64,000 bases of DNA from JAKCDU01 sp035551615 (GTDB lineage: Bacteria; Actinomycetota; Acidimicrobiia; Acidimicrobiales; Palsa-688): positions 1-64,000 of the forward strand of contig DASZNC010000163.1 in assembly GCA_035551615.1 (NCBI GenBank). Direction: 5' to 3'. Below are positions 26,352 to 35,492 of this stretch, piece by piece. The notes beneath the pieces were generated by a model that made no database searches, was not told the origin of the DNA, and saw only the letters and a list, made by a program, of their open reading frames with translations. Each line of letters starts with the position of its first letter. Positions within the stretch are counted from its first letter, which is position 1. The translations under genes were made by a program, and so were the position numbers.

Positions 26352-27180
26352 CGACCAGCCCGCCTCTCCGTTGCTCGGGCGCCCGTCGCCGGCCGCCCGC
26401 GCCGAGCCGGAGCTGGCCGCCACCGGAACGGCCGGTCGGGCCGGCTGGCGGGCGGACGGGGCCAGCAGCGACTGGTGCACGGTCCGGGCCGCCTCGGTCG
26501 TCGGCGCCCGCCACCGCCTGGCCGGGCAGGCCAGCGACGACAGCTACGCCTGGGCGCTGACCGACGGCCGCCTGATCGTGGCTGTTGCGGACGGGGTCGG
26601 ATCGGTGGCCGGCGCCGGGGCGGCTGCGGCCCGGGCGGCCGAGTCGGCGGTGACGGCTCCCGCTGGTGAGGCGGTCGAGTTGACGGCCGCCGGGTCGGCG
26701 ACCGGCGTCGGCCCCGCCGCGGACGTCCTCCAAATGGCGATCGCCGCCGCCAACCGGGCGATCGTGGAGGGCGCCACCACTTTGGTGGTGGCGGTGGTGG
26801 AGCGCGACGGGCACGTCGCCCTGGCCCGGGTCGGGGACAGCACCGCTTTCGTGGTGGCCGACGATGCCGCGGTGGAACTGTTCCCGGCCCCGGACCCGGA
26901 CCGGGCGGACACGGCCACCGCCGCCCTGCCGGCCGAAGACCCCGAGCCGGAAATGGCCGGGACGGAGCTGGTCGCGGGAGCTGCTCTGATCCTGGTCACC
27001 GACGGCGTGGCCGAACCATGGCGGGACGGCCCGACGACGGTCGCCCCGGCCCTGATCGAAGGCTTGCGCCGGCCGGCTCCGCCGATCCAGTTACTGGCTC
27101 TGGCCGACTTCGAACGTCAGGGATGTCACGACGACCGCACCTTGGTGGCGGTGTGGCCGAAAGAGCGCCTACTCGCCTAG
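26335..27180 (+). CDS. PP2C-family Ser/Thr phosphatase (YegK type)
   Basis: About 281 residues; the TTG at 26335 is a guess, since no better start lies between the VWA stop and the domain (ATG 26284 and TTG 26371 are alternatives). The PP2C motifs are DDSYAWAL, VAVADGVGS, ALARVGDSTAFVV, ILVTDGVAEP and CHDDRTLVAV, so the metal-binding aspartates are present. The N-terminal 40 residues are low complexity. As the third gene of the triad it should reverse phosphorylation by the kinase-like protein. Confidence 0.8.
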   Translation: MTTSTDDQPASPLLGRPSPAARAEPELAATGTAGRAGWRADGASSDWCTVRAASVVGARHRLAGQASDDSYAWALTDGRLIVAVADGVGSVAGAGAAAARAAESAVTAPAGEAVELTAAGSATGVGPAADVLQMAIAAANRAIVEGATTLVVAVVERDGHVALARVGDSTAFVVADDAAVELFPAPDPDRADTATAALPAEDPEPEMAGTELVAGAALILVTDGVAEPWRDGPTTVAPALIEGLRRPAPPIQLLALADFERQGCHDDRTLVAVWPKERLLA

Positions 27181-27194
27181 GAGTTCGGCATCGA

Positions 27195-27222
27195 CAGGCA
27201 CCGACCAGGCACCTACCAGGCG
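27195..27222. repeat. Short 11-bp tandem repeat CAGGCACC(G/T)AC
   Basis: Two units (27195-27205 and 27206-27216) and the start of a third lie across the spacer between two convergent stops and run into the 3' end of the DUF3817 gene. Confidence 0.45.
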
Positions 27223-27536
27223 TCGGCCAGCGCATCGACCCGAGCGCCGTGCAGAGCCCGCAGCTCGACCACATAGCCGCCGCCGGGGATCAGCCCGGCC
27301 ACCAGGATCGACAAGGTCGTCCACAACGTCCAGCGCATCCGGGCCCGCACCACCACCACCAGCCCGAGATAGGTCGTGAACACGACGCCGTGGCTGAAGC
27401 CGACCACCACCAGGGCGGCGTAGAGGCCGCCGGTGATCTTGTAGCCGCATACGCCGACCAGCCAGGCCACGCACAGGATCACGAAGAAGGTGGCCTCCCA
27501 GAAGGCGACCTTGCGCAGCAGCTTGACCAGTCTCAC
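27213..27536 (-). CDS. DUF3817 membrane protein
   Basis: 107 residues, the usual length for the family, with three hydrophobic segments: FWEATFFVILCVAWLVGV, YAALVVVGFSHGVVFTTYLG (with the conserved His) and WTTLSILVAGLIPGGGYVV. Function unknown. It is common in actinobacteria, often as a small standalone gene. It is divergent from the Ppx/GppA gene. Confidence 0.8.
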   Translation of the reverse strand: MRLVKLLRKVAFWEATFFVILCVAWLVGVCGYKITGGLYAALVVVGFSHGVVFTTYLGLVVVVRARMRWTLWTTLSILVAGLIPGGGYVVELRALHGARVDALADAW

Positions 27537-27615
27537 GGCGCCCCAAATCTACCGAGGGAGCTTCCGGATCCGACATTCACGCATCCCGCACAGAGGCGGC
27601 GGGTACGGTCAGAGC

Positions 27616-29202
27616 GTGCGGATCGCCGCCTTCGACCTAGGGAGCAACTCGTTCCACCTGTTGGTCGCGGACGCCCATCCGGACGGCACGTTCGAACCGG
27701 TGGCCACCGACAAGGAGATGCTGCGCCTGGGTTCGGCGGTGGCCGCCACTGGCGAGATCGGCCGGGTGGGGGCGGCGTCGGCCGTATCGGTGGTGCGCCG
27801 CTTCCGGGCCATGGCCGAGTCCCAGAGCTGCGACGAGATCGTGGCCTGTGCCACGGCGGCGTTCCGGGAGGCGACCGATTCGTTGAGCGTGGTGGACCGC
27901 ATCGAGGCGGAGGCCGGCGTCAAGGTCCGGGTGATCAGCGGCCGGGAGGAGGCGCAGCTGATCTTCGACGCGGTGCGGGCGAGTGTGGCTATCGACCGGG
28001 GCTCGGCCCTGGCTCTCGATCTCGGTGGGGGCAGCCTCGAGGTGATGGTGGGCGACGGGCGGGGCCTGGACTGGGCGACCAGCCTGAAGTTGGGCGTGGC
28101 CCGGCTGACGGCCGAGCACGTGCGCTCCGACCCGCTCAGCACCGGTGACATCCGTCGGGTCACCTCCACCGTGGCCAAGGCCATCCAGCGGGTCTTGCCG
28201 GAGATCCAGCGACGCAAACCCCGGTTGGCGATCGGGAGCAGCGGCACTCTGGAAACATTGATCCGTCTGGCCGCCACCCGGCGCTCGGGCACGGCACCGG
28301 CCACTGTCAACCAGCTCACCGTTCGGGCCCGTGAGATCGAGGCGCTGGGTGCCTGGCTCCTGGAGATGACCTCGGCCGAGCGAGCGTCCCTGCCGGGCGT
28401 GGACGCCCGGCGGGCCGACCTGCTGCCCACCGGTGCCCTCCTACTGTCCACCGTGCTCGACATCACCAGCGTCGATGACATCGTCGGGTGCGAGTGGGCC
28501 CTCCGGGAGGGCATGGTCCTCGACGCCATCGGCCATCACAGCCGGGCGGAATGGGATCCGGATCCGAAGACCATGCGGCGGGAATCGGTACTCGCCCTGT
28601 GCCGGCGCTACCACTGGAACGAACCCCATTCCGAGAAGGTGGCCCGCCTGGCGGTGGAGCTGTTCGACGGGATGTCGGTGCTCCACGACCTGTCGGCGGC
28701 CGACCGGGAGCTGCTCGAGATGGGCGCCCTGCTGCACGACATCGGTGAGCATGTGAGCAAGGACGGCCACGAACGCCACACCGCCTACCTGATCGAGAAC
28801 GGCCGGCTGCGCGGGTTCAGCCCGGCGGAGATCGACGTGCTCACCTGCCTGGGCCGATTCCACAAGCGGGGCACCCCTAAGTCATCGTTCGAAGCGTTCG
28901 CCCGCCTCAAGGAATCGAAGCAGAAGCGGGTGACCCAGATGATCGCCCTCCTGCAAATTGCCGATGGTCTCGATCGCAGCCACGGAGGTCCGGTCCGCGA
29001 TGTGCACGTTTACGCCAACCGGGATGTGGTCGAGGTGGTGGTGGAGGCCGACGACGACATCGACCTCGAATTGTGGGGCCTGCGGCGCAAACGGGATCTG
29101 TTCGAGCGGGTGTTCGACTGCCGGCTGGATGTGGTCGACGCCCAGCTGGAACTGGTCCTCGACGCCGACAACCAGGTCACCCGCATCTCCGCCCGGAACT
29201 GA
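27616..29202 (+). CDS. Ppx/GppA phosphatase with C-terminal HD-type domain
   Basis: 528 residues. The N-terminal actin-like ATPase fold (about 1-300) has AFDLGSNSFHLLV, SGREEAQLIF and ALDLGGGSLEV, the nucleotide and phosphate motifs of exopolyphosphatase/guanosine pentaphosphatase. The C-terminal part (about 320-528) has the HD-like LLHDIGEHVSKDGHERH. It should act on polyphosphate or pppGpp. GTG 27616 lies 6 nt after TACGGT, which suggests a leaderless mRNA. Confidence 0.9.
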   Translation: MRIAAFDLGSNSFHLLVADAHPDGTFEPVATDKEMLRLGSAVAATGEIGRVGAASAVSVVRRFRAMAESQSCDEIVACATAAFREATDSLSVVDRIEAEAGVKVRVISGREEAQLIFDAVRASVAIDRGSALALDLGGGSLEVMVGDGRGLDWATSLKLGVARLTAEHVRSDPLSTGDIRRVTSTVAKAIQRVLPEIQRRKPRLAIGSSGTLETLIRLAATRRSGTAPATVNQLTVRAREIEALGAWLLEMTSAERASLPGVDARRADLLPTGALLLSTVLDITSVDDIVGCEWALREGMVLDAIGHHSRAEWDPDPKTMRRESVLALCRRYHWNEPHSEKVARLAVELFDGMSVLHDLSAADRELLEMGALLHDIGEHVSKDGHERHTAYLIENGRLRGFSPAEIDVLTCLGRFHKRGTPKSSFEAFARLKESKQKRVTQMIALLQIADGLDRSHGGPVRDVHVYANRDVVEVVVEADDDIDLELWGLRRKRDLFERVFDCRLDVVDAQLELVLDADNQVTRISARN

Positions 29203-29287
29203 CGTACCCGAGACGTGCGTTTCGTGTACACGGTCGAAGCCGGCGTGTGCACAGGATGTACGGGCGCCGGCCGACCGGGTGGACCCC
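29203..29287. repeat. GTAC-rich convergent spacer
   Basis: Within 85 bp between two stops there are three GTAC sites (29204, 29226, 29258), a TTCGTGTACACGG segment and GTGTGCAC. The style resembles the 51.7 kb tandem repeat. No gene is present. Confidence 0.4.
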
Positions 29288-30496
29288 CTAGTTGCGGGGG
29301 ACCTGGGACCAGGGCACTCCTTTGTCCACCCGCACGTCGCCGGGCAGGCCGAGGACCCGCTCGCCGATGATGTTGCGCATGACCTCGGACGTACCGCCCT
29401 CGATCGAGTTGGCCCGGGAGCGCAGGAAGTTGCGGGCCGGCGTGCTGACCTCGTTGGCCCCGTCGGGGCGTCGCATCTGGTAGCTGTCGTACAGGGTCCC
29501 CTCGGCACCGAGCAGGTCGACGCAGAAGGCGAAGATGCGCTTGTTGAACTCGGCCCCGGCCAGCTTGCCCAGCGATCCTTCCGGACCTGGGGTGCCGCTG
29601 GCGGCGGCGGCGGTGGCCCGGGCCCGGGTCAGCCGCTGGACCTCGGCCTCGATCCACAGGCGCATCAGCTGGTCCCGGCGCACCGCGCCGCGGGCGTGGT
29701 CGGGCAGGTCGTGCCAGATGCGCACGGCCGAGCCGATGGCGCCCGAACCACGCGGGGGAGGGGTGCCGGCGATGGATACCCGCTCGTTCATCAGGGTGAC
29801 CAGGGCGCCCCGCCAGCCTTCGCCCACCTCGCTCAGCCGCTCGGAGTCGGGGACCCGCACGTCGGTGAAGTAGACCTCGTTGAACTCGGCGTCGCCGGTC
29901 ATCTGGCGCAGCGGGCGAACCTCGACGCCGGGGGCGTGCATGTCGACGGCGAAGTAGGTCAGGCCGTTGTGCTTCACCGCCTCGGAGTCGGTGCGGGCCA
30001 GGACCATGCCGAACCGGCTGGTGTGGGCCAGCGTGGTCCACACCTTCTGGCCGTTGATGATCCATTCGTCGCCGTCCCGGACGGCCCGGGTCGAGAGGCT
30101 GGCCACGTCCGACCCGGCACCCGGCTCGGAGAACAGCTGGCACCAGATTTCCTCGCAGGTGAACAGCGGCCGGAGGTAGCGCTGGCGCTGGTCCTCCGAA
30201 CCCATCGTCAAGATGGTGGGCGCGGCCATGCCGTAGCCGATGGCGTTGCGGGCCGCCCCCGACGGCGCCCCGGCCTGGCGCAGCCGGTTGGATATGACCG
30301 GCTGGAGGCTGCGGGACAGGCCCAGGCCGCCGTAGCCCTCGGGAAAGTGGACCCACGCCAGGCCGGCGTCGTACTGGGCACCAAGGAACTCCTGCTCCGA
30401 GGTGGAGGCCGGCGGGAAGTTGGCGAGCAGGCGCCCGATCTTGTCCAGGACGATCCCCTCGGTGTCGAGGGAGCTATCGGCAGTGGCGGTCGACAT
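29288..30496 (-). CDS. Acyl-CoA dehydrogenase (FadE)
   Basis: 402 residues, a full-length flavoprotein. The FAD/substrate motifs are QLFSEPGAGSDVASL, WIINGQKVWTTLAH and near the C-terminus EGGTSEVMRNIIGERVLGLP. It oxidises an acyl-CoA to the enoyl-CoA and passes electrons to electron-transfer flavoprotein; chain type is unknown. On the minus strand TAGGTT ends 6 nt before the ATG, suggesting a leaderless mRNA. It is divergent from the PBP gene. Confidence 0.92.
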   Translation of the reverse strand: MSTATADSSLDTEGIVLDKIGRLLANFPPASTSEQEFLGAQYDAGLAWVHFPEGYGGLGLSRSLQPVISNRLRQAGAPSGAARNAIGYGMAAPTILTMGSEDQRQRYLRPLFTCEEIWCQLFSEPGAGSDVASLSTRAVRDGDEWIINGQKVWTTLAHTSRFGMVLARTDSEAVKHNGLTYFAVDMHAPGVEVRPLRQMTGDAEFNEVYFTDVRVPDSERLSEVGEGWRGALVTLMNERVSIAGTPPPRGSGAIGSAVRIWHDLPDHARGAVRRDQLMRLWIEAEVQRLTRARATAAAASGTPGPEGSLGKLAGAEFNKRIFAFCVDLLGAEGTLYDSYQMRRPDGANEVSTPARNFLRSRANSIEGGTSEVMRNIIGERVLGLPGDVRVDKGVPWSQVPRN

Positions 30497-30563
30497 GGCT
30501 TCAACCTACGCCGAAACGACGGGCGCGTGCCTGGAGTGCCGAGGCCTGGCCGCTGGTGCTGGG

Positions 30564-30569
30564 TAGGCT
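30564..30569 (+). promoter_or_regulatory. -10 hexamer TAGGCT of the PBP gene
   Basis: It ends exactly 6 nt before the ATG at 30576, so transcription would begin at or next to the start codon. No ribosome site can fit in this interval. Confidence 0.4.
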
Positions 30570-30575
30570 CGTCTA

Positions 30576-32777
30576 ATGCGGCGGTTGCTCCGTCTGATCG
30601 CCATCCTGGCATCAGCATCTGTGCTCATCTCGGGGACGCTCGTCGCCCTGGCCACCCTCGGCAGCAACGCCGTCCATGAGGTGGCCAGCGCCAGCGAGAT
30701 CCCGCTGCCGCCCATCAGCAGCGTGCTCTCCGAACCATCGAGCGTCTACGCCGACGACGGCACCCTCCTGTACAAGTTCACCGGCCCCGAGCAGCGCACC
30801 CCGGTCACGTTGAAGCAGGTGTCCAAGACGGCCATCTCGGCCGTCCTCGACACCGAGGACCACGGCTTCTACCAGCACGGTGGCTTCGACGTGTCGTCGA
30901 TTGTGCGGGCGTTCGTCGACGACGCCCAGGGTGACAACATCCAGGGAGGCTCGACCATCCCGCAGCAGCTGGTGAAGCAGCTGTACCTGACCTCCGAGCG
31001 CACGCTCAACCGGAAGATCCGCGAGGCGGTGCTCGCCGACCGGCTCGAGCAGCAGTACGGCAAGGACCAGATCCTGCAGGCCTATCTGAACACGATCTAC
31101 CTCGGCCACGGCGCCTATGGCGTGCAGGCGGCGGCCAAAGAGTACTTCGGCGAGGCGGCGACCAAGCTCAACCTGCCCCAGGCGGCCATGATCGCCGGGC
31201 TGATCTCCGACCCGTCCGGATACGACCCGATCCTGCACCCGGCCGCCGCCCGCACCCGCCGGGCCCAGGTTCTGAGCCGGATGGTCGTGTACGGCGACAT
31301 CACGGTGGCCCAGGAGAACGTGGCCAACAACACGCCGCTACCCACGGTGGCCGATCTGCCCCAGAACCCGCCGCTCGACCCGATCACCAACTACTACGTC
31401 CTCCAGGTCCGCAACTTCCTGCTCGACGACAGCAATGCGCTGGGCGCCACTTACCAGGAGCGCTACCAGGCGCTGTTCAACGGCGGGCTCAAGATCTACA
31501 CCAACCTGGACCCGGCCATGCAGGCCAACGCCGAGGCGGCGGTGGCCAACGACACGCCGACCAACAGCGGCGGTTTCATCGAGGGCCTGGTGTCGATCGA
31601 CCCGGCCACCGGCGCCGTCCGGGCCCTGGTCGGTGGCCCCGGGACGGACCGCAACCAGTTCGACGTCATGACCCAGGGCGCCCGCCAGCCGGGGTCAGGG
31701 TTCAAGCTGTTCACCCTCCTCGCCGCCCTCAAGCAGGGTTACTCGGTGTACGACACCGTCGACAGCGCGGCCCCGTGCTACATCAAGTTCCCGGGCAACA
31801 CCTCGCTCGAGAAGACCCCCATCAAGAACGACGCCGGGCCCGGTGGCGGACCCATCAGCCTGGTGACGGCTACCGCCCAGTCGGTCAACTGCGCCTACAT
31901 CCGGTTGGCCCACGAGGTGGGCCTGCCCAACGTGCTGGGCATGGCCTACAGCCTGGGTATCAGCCAGAAGGAAGTGCCGCCGGCGACCTACGACTACATA
32001 CCGTCGGTGGTCATCGGGGCGGCCGCCGTGGCGCCGGTCGAGATGGCCGGTGCCTATGCCGCGGTGGCCAACGGCGGGGTGTTCCACAAGCCGTCGTACG
32101 TCAGCTCCATCGAGGACCGCTCCGGCGCGGTCATCTACAGAGGCCTGGACCCGGGGACCCGGGTGGTCTCCACACAGGTGGCGGCCGAAGCCGACGTGGC
32201 GCTCCGGGCCGTCGTCACCAGCGGCACCGGCACGGCGGCGGAGCTCTACGGGCGCCAGGTCGCGGGCAAGACCGGTACCACCAGCAACAACGTCGACGCC
32301 TGGTTCAACGGCTTCACCCCGCAGCTGGAGACGACCGTGTGGATGGGCAACTTCTCGAGCGACTCGGTACCCATCTACATCTGCACCAATACGTCGTGCC
32401 CGGGCCTGGTGTACGGCGCCAACTATCCGGCCGAGACCTGGCACGACTACGCCTACTCGGTGCTGAACAACCAGCCGGTGGCCTATTTCCCGACGGTTTC
32501 GAACTACCTGTTGCCGGCGACCCGCTACATCACCTCGCCCAGCCTGGTGGCCGACGACGTCAAGGATCACAACGGCGGCTATTCCTCGTGCAGCTACCAG
32601 TACACCTACCCGACCACGTTCACCGGGGGCACCTACTGCCCGACGCACACCTACACCTACACCACCACGCCCCGGACCACGGTCTCGCCTCCGACCTCGG
32701 CGCCGCCGGTCACCAACGCGCCTCCGACCACCCAACCCAAGTCGCCCCCGACCACGGTCAAGAAGAAGAAAGGGTGA
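30576..32777 (+). CDS. Class A penicillin-binding protein (glycosyltransferase-transpeptidase)
   Basis: 733 residues. The N-terminal membrane anchor (LLRLIAILASASVLISGTLV) is followed by the GT51 glycosyltransferase with the catalytic EDHGFYQHGGFD and GGSTIPQQLVKQLYL. The transpeptidase has its active Ser in PGSGFK (about residue 374), SVN (about 437) and KTGTT (about 565). The C-terminal 70 residues are Thr/Tyr/Pro-rich and contain a CSYQYTYP/CPTHTYTYT Cys pair, then a Lys-rich end. It polymerises and crosslinks peptidoglycan outside the membrane. Confidence 0.95.
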   Translation: MRRLLRLIAILASASVLISGTLVALATLGSNAVHEVASASEIPLPPISSVLSEPSSVYADDGTLLYKFTGPEQRTPVTLKQVSKTAISAVLDTEDHGFYQHGGFDVSSIVRAFVDDAQGDNIQGGSTIPQQLVKQLYLTSERTLNRKIREAVLADRLEQQYGKDQILQAYLNTIYLGHGAYGVQAAAKEYFGEAATKLNLPQAAMIAGLISDPSGYDPILHPAAARTRRAQVLSRMVVYGDITVAQENVANNTPLPTVADLPQNPPLDPITNYYVLQVRNFLLDDSNALGATYQERYQALFNGGLKIYTNLDPAMQANAEAAVANDTPTNSGGFIEGLVSIDPATGAVRALVGGPGTDRNQFDVMTQGARQPGSGFKLFTLLAALKQGYSVYDTVDSAAPCYIKFPGNTSLEKTPIKNDAGPGGGPISLVTATAQSVNCAYIRLAHEVGLPNVLGMAYSLGISQKEVPPATYDYIPSVVIGAAAVAPVEMAGAYAAVANGGVFHKPSYVSSIEDRSGAVIYRGLDPGTRVVSTQVAAEADVALRAVVTSGTGTAAELYGRQVAGKTGTTSNNVDAWFNGFTPQLETTVWMGNFSSDSVPIYICTNTSCPGLVYGANYPAETWHDYAYSVLNNQPVAYFPTVSNYLLPATRYITSPSLVADDVKDHNGGYSSCSYQYTYPTTFTGGTYCPTHTYTYTTTPRTTVSPPTSAPPVTNAPPTTQPKSPPTTVKKKKG

Positions 32778-32781
32778 ACGG

Positions 32782-33498
32782 TTGAGCCAGGCCCTCCAGG
32801 ACCTTCTCGCCCTGCAGGACATCGATCTGTCCATCGACCAGCTGAAGCACCGGCGGGATCACCTGCCCGAGGGCGAGACCAAGGCCGGACTGGACCGGCT
32901 GCACGCCGACCAGTCGGCCGAGCTGGCCATGACCGAGGCGTCCCTCGAAGAGGTCTCCGGCCGCCAGGCGCACGCCGAGGCCGAGCTGGCCGGGACCGAG
33001 ACCCGGGCCGGGCAGATCAACCAGCGCATGTTCGGCGGCCAGGTCATCGCCCCCCGTGACCTGCAGGCCATGCAGGCCGAGCTGGACCACCTGAAGACCC
33101 GGTCCAGCGCCATGGAGGACACCGTGATCGAGCTCATGGAGGAGCGCCAGCCGATCGAGGAGAAGGTCGCCGAGCTGAGCCGGTCCGTGGCTGACGTGAC
33201 CGCCCGGCGGGACCAGGCGGCGGCCGCCCTGGCCGACGCCCAGGCCGTCGTCACCGGCCAACTGGGGGACGTGGAGGCCGAGCGGGAGCGAGCCCTGGCG
33301 GCTATCCCGGCACCCCTGCTGGCGACGTATGAACGGCTGCGGGGGCGGCTGGGCGGCGTGGGCGTGGCCCGACTGGTCGGCAACCACTGCGACGGCTGCC
33401 ATCTGACCCTCTCGGCCGTGGAGCTCGAACAGGTGCGTCACCTGCCCGACGGTGAGGTCTACACCTGTGAGCAGTGCGGGCGGATACTCGTTCCCTGA
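32782..33498 (+). CDS. Coiled-coil protein with C-terminal C4 zinc ribbon
   Basis: 238 residues from a TTG at 32782, 4 bp after the PBP stop. Residues about 10-170 are a long coiled coil rich in Glu, Ala, Leu and Arg. The last 45 residues carry a zinc ribbon with HCDGCHL and CEQCGR (two CxxC pairs). This is the CT398-like family, known in many actinobacteria and usually of unknown function. Coupling to the PBP gene is suggested by spacing only. Confidence 0.88.
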   Translation: MSQALQDLLALQDIDLSIDQLKHRRDHLPEGETKAGLDRLHADQSAELAMTEASLEEVSGRQAHAEAELAGTETRAGQINQRMFGGQVIAPRDLQAMQAELDHLKTRSSAMEDTVIELMEERQPIEEKVAELSRSVADVTARRDQAAAALADAQAVVTGQLGDVEAERERALAAIPAPLLATYERLRGRLGGVGVARLVGNHCDGCHLTLSAVELEQVRHLPDGEVYTCEQCGRILVP

Positions 33499-33513
33499 TT
33501 CCTCTCCCCTCCG

Positions 33514-33536
33514 GTAGACTTATTTAGCGGAGCTAA
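33514..33536 (+). promoter_or_regulatory. Promoter and operator of the MFS exporter gene
   Basis: A -10 hexamer TAGACT (33514-33519) is followed by a perfect inverted repeat TTAGC-GGA-GCTAA (33524-33536), which would cover the transcription start. The ATG is at 33541. Sites of this size are typical for MarR or TetR repressors of drug exporters; no regulator is adjacent. Confidence 0.5.
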
Positions 33537-33540
33537 CGGG

Positions 33541-34851
33541 ATGGTGAGAGTGAACGACGATGAGGTCAAAGGAGACACCGGTCAGCCGGTACCCGCCCCT
33601 CAGAGTTTCGTCGGACGGACCTTCTCGTCCCTGAACAACCGCAACTACCGGTACTACTTCGCCGGCCAGAGCCTGTCGATGATCGGCACCTGGATGCAGA
33701 GCATCACCCAGTCCTGGCTGGTCTACGCCTGGACCCATTCCGGGGTCGATGTCGGCCTGATCGTGGCCCTGCAGACGCTGCCGATCCTCCTGCTCGGGCC
33801 GATCGGCGGGACCATCGCCGACCGTTACGACAAGTACGGGATCCTCTTCTGGACCCAGGCGTTCGCCGGCGTCCAGGCCCTGGTGCTGGCCGGGCTGGAC
33901 CTGAGCGGTCACCTCCAGCTGTGGGAGCTGTACACGATGGCGGTGGCCCTCGGACTGATCAACATGGTCGACAACCCGACCCGCCAGACATTCATCGTGG
34001 AGATGGTCGGGCGGGACCAGCTGGCCAACGCCGTCACCCTCAACTCGGTGATGGTCAATCTGGCGCGGGCGGTCGGACCGGCCGTGGCCGGCGTCCTGAT
34101 CGCCACCATCGGGAGCGGTTGGTGCTTCCTCACCAACGGGCTGTCGTTCGCCTTCGTGCTGGCGTCCCTGCGGGCCATGCACACCGACGAGCTGACCCTC
34201 ACGCCCCGCGTGACCCGGATGCGGGGCCAACTCGGAGAGGGTTTCCGCTACGTCGGCTCCACGCCCATCCTGCGCGATGCCCTGATCATGATGGCGGTCA
34301 TCGGCTGCCTGACCTACGAGTTCCAGACGACACTGCCCCTGATGACCGGGAGCGCATTCCACGGCGACAGCGCCATGTACGGTTTCCTCACCGCCTGCAT
34401 GGGCGCCGGTGCCGTGGTCGGAGGCCTGATCGCGGCCAGCCGGCCGGCCCGGTCGATGCGCCGGCTGGTGGGAACGGCCGCCATCTTCGGCGTCAGCGTG
34501 CTGGCCGCCGCCCTGGCCCCATGGCTGATCCTGGAGGAGATCCTGCTGCTGTTCGTGGGTGGGTGCAGCGTCACGTTCCTGGCCATGGGCAACGCCACCC
34601 TGCAGCTGAGCGCAGAACCGTCGATGCGGGGACGGGTCATGTCGCTGTGGTCGGTGGCCTTTCTCGGGTCCACCCCCGTCGGTGGCCCGCTGGTCGGTTT
34701 CATCGGCGGCCAGATGGGCGCCCGGTACGGCTTGGGTATCGGCGGCGTGGCCGCCCTGGCCGCCGCCCTGTACGGGTGGAGCCGCCTGAAGGCGGCGTCG
34801 GCATCACCTGCGCCCGAGCCGATGGCCGCGCCTGTCCCGGCCGCTGGATAG
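33541..34851 (+). CDS. MFS transporter (12-helix exporter type)
   Basis: 436 residues. The N-terminal helix pair begins after a 25-residue soluble head, with FSSLNNRNYRYYFAGQSLSM and MIGTWMQSITQSWLVY, characteristic of the EntS-like exporter group (MFS_3). The MFS loop motif reads GTIADRYDKYG. A later TGSAFHGDSAMYGF loop and a C-terminal GFIGGQMGARYGL helix are also present. Substrate unknown. The operator upstream suggests induction by a small molecule. Confidence 0.88.
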   Translation: MVRVNDDEVKGDTGQPVPAPQSFVGRTFSSLNNRNYRYYFAGQSLSMIGTWMQSITQSWLVYAWTHSGVDVGLIVALQTLPILLLGPIGGTIADRYDKYGILFWTQAFAGVQALVLAGLDLSGHLQLWELYTMAVALGLINMVDNPTRQTFIVEMVGRDQLANAVTLNSVMVNLARAVGPAVAGVLIATIGSGWCFLTNGLSFAFVLASLRAMHTDELTLTPRVTRMRGQLGEGFRYVGSTPILRDALIMMAVIGCLTYEFQTTLPLMTGSAFHGDSAMYGFLTACMGAGAVVGGLIAASRPARSMRRLVGTAAIFGVSVLAAALAPWLILEEILLLFVGGCSVTFLAMGNATLQLSAEPSMRGRVMSLWSVAFLGSTPVGGPLVGFIGGQMGARYGLGIGGVAALAAALYGWSRLKAASASPAPEPMAAPVPAAG

Positions 34852-34860
34852 GGTCGCTCC

Positions 34861-35439
34861 GTGCTCTATCTGGTGCGTCACGGCCGTACTGCTCAGAACG
34901 CGGCCCGGCTGCTCCTCGGTCGGATGGACGTCCCGCTCGACGACCTGGGCCACCGGCAGGCCGGCGCCCTGGGCGCCGTGCCCGCCCTCGCCGCCGCCAA
35001 GCGGGTGATCACCTCACCACTGGCCCGGGCCCGCGACACGGCGGCCATGATCGGGCCGCCGGTGAGTGTCGACGACCGGTGGATCGAGATCGACTACGGC
35101 GTGTTCGACGGCGAGGAGGTGGGCCACACCCCGGAGCTGTGGGCCGGTTGGGACGCCGACCTCGGCTACACGCCGCCGGAAGGCGAGTCGCTGATCGATC
35201 TGGGCCGGCGGGTGCGGGCTGCGTGTGACGACATCTGGGAGGAGGCCGAGGTCGACGACATCGTCGTCGTCAGCCACGTGTCGCCCATCAAGGCGGCGGT
35301 CGGCTGGGCCCTCGGCGTCGGTGACGAGATCTGCTGGCGGACCTTCCTCGACACCGCTTCGATCAGCGTGGTCGGACCCGGCCGCAAGGGACCCACGCTG
35401 CGCAGCTTCAACGAGACCGCTCACCGCCCCAGCGCGTGA
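34861..35439 (+). CDS. Histidine phosphatase (phosphoglycerate mutase-like)
   Basis: 192 residues from a GTG that lies 6 nt after TAGGGT. The catalytic RHG is in LYLVRHGRTAQN, the acid Glu in EIDYGVFDGEE, and the second His in VVVSHVSPIKAA. The substrate is unknown; members of this size include cofactor-dependent phosphatases such as those for alpha-ribazole phosphate or small phosphosugars. Confidence 0.88.
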   Translation: MLYLVRHGRTAQNAARLLLGRMDVPLDDLGHRQAGALGAVPALAAAKRVITSPLARARDTAAMIGPPVSVDDRWIEIDYGVFDGEEVGHTPELWAGWDADLGYTPPEGESLIDLGRRVRAACDDIWEEAEVDDIVVVSHVSPIKAAVGWALGVGDEICWRTFLDTASISVVGPGRKGPTLRSFNETAHRPSA

Positions 35440-35492
35440 GCAGACGCTAGGGTGACCCCGCCGAGAAGTATCCGACGGGAGGGTTCCGCGAA

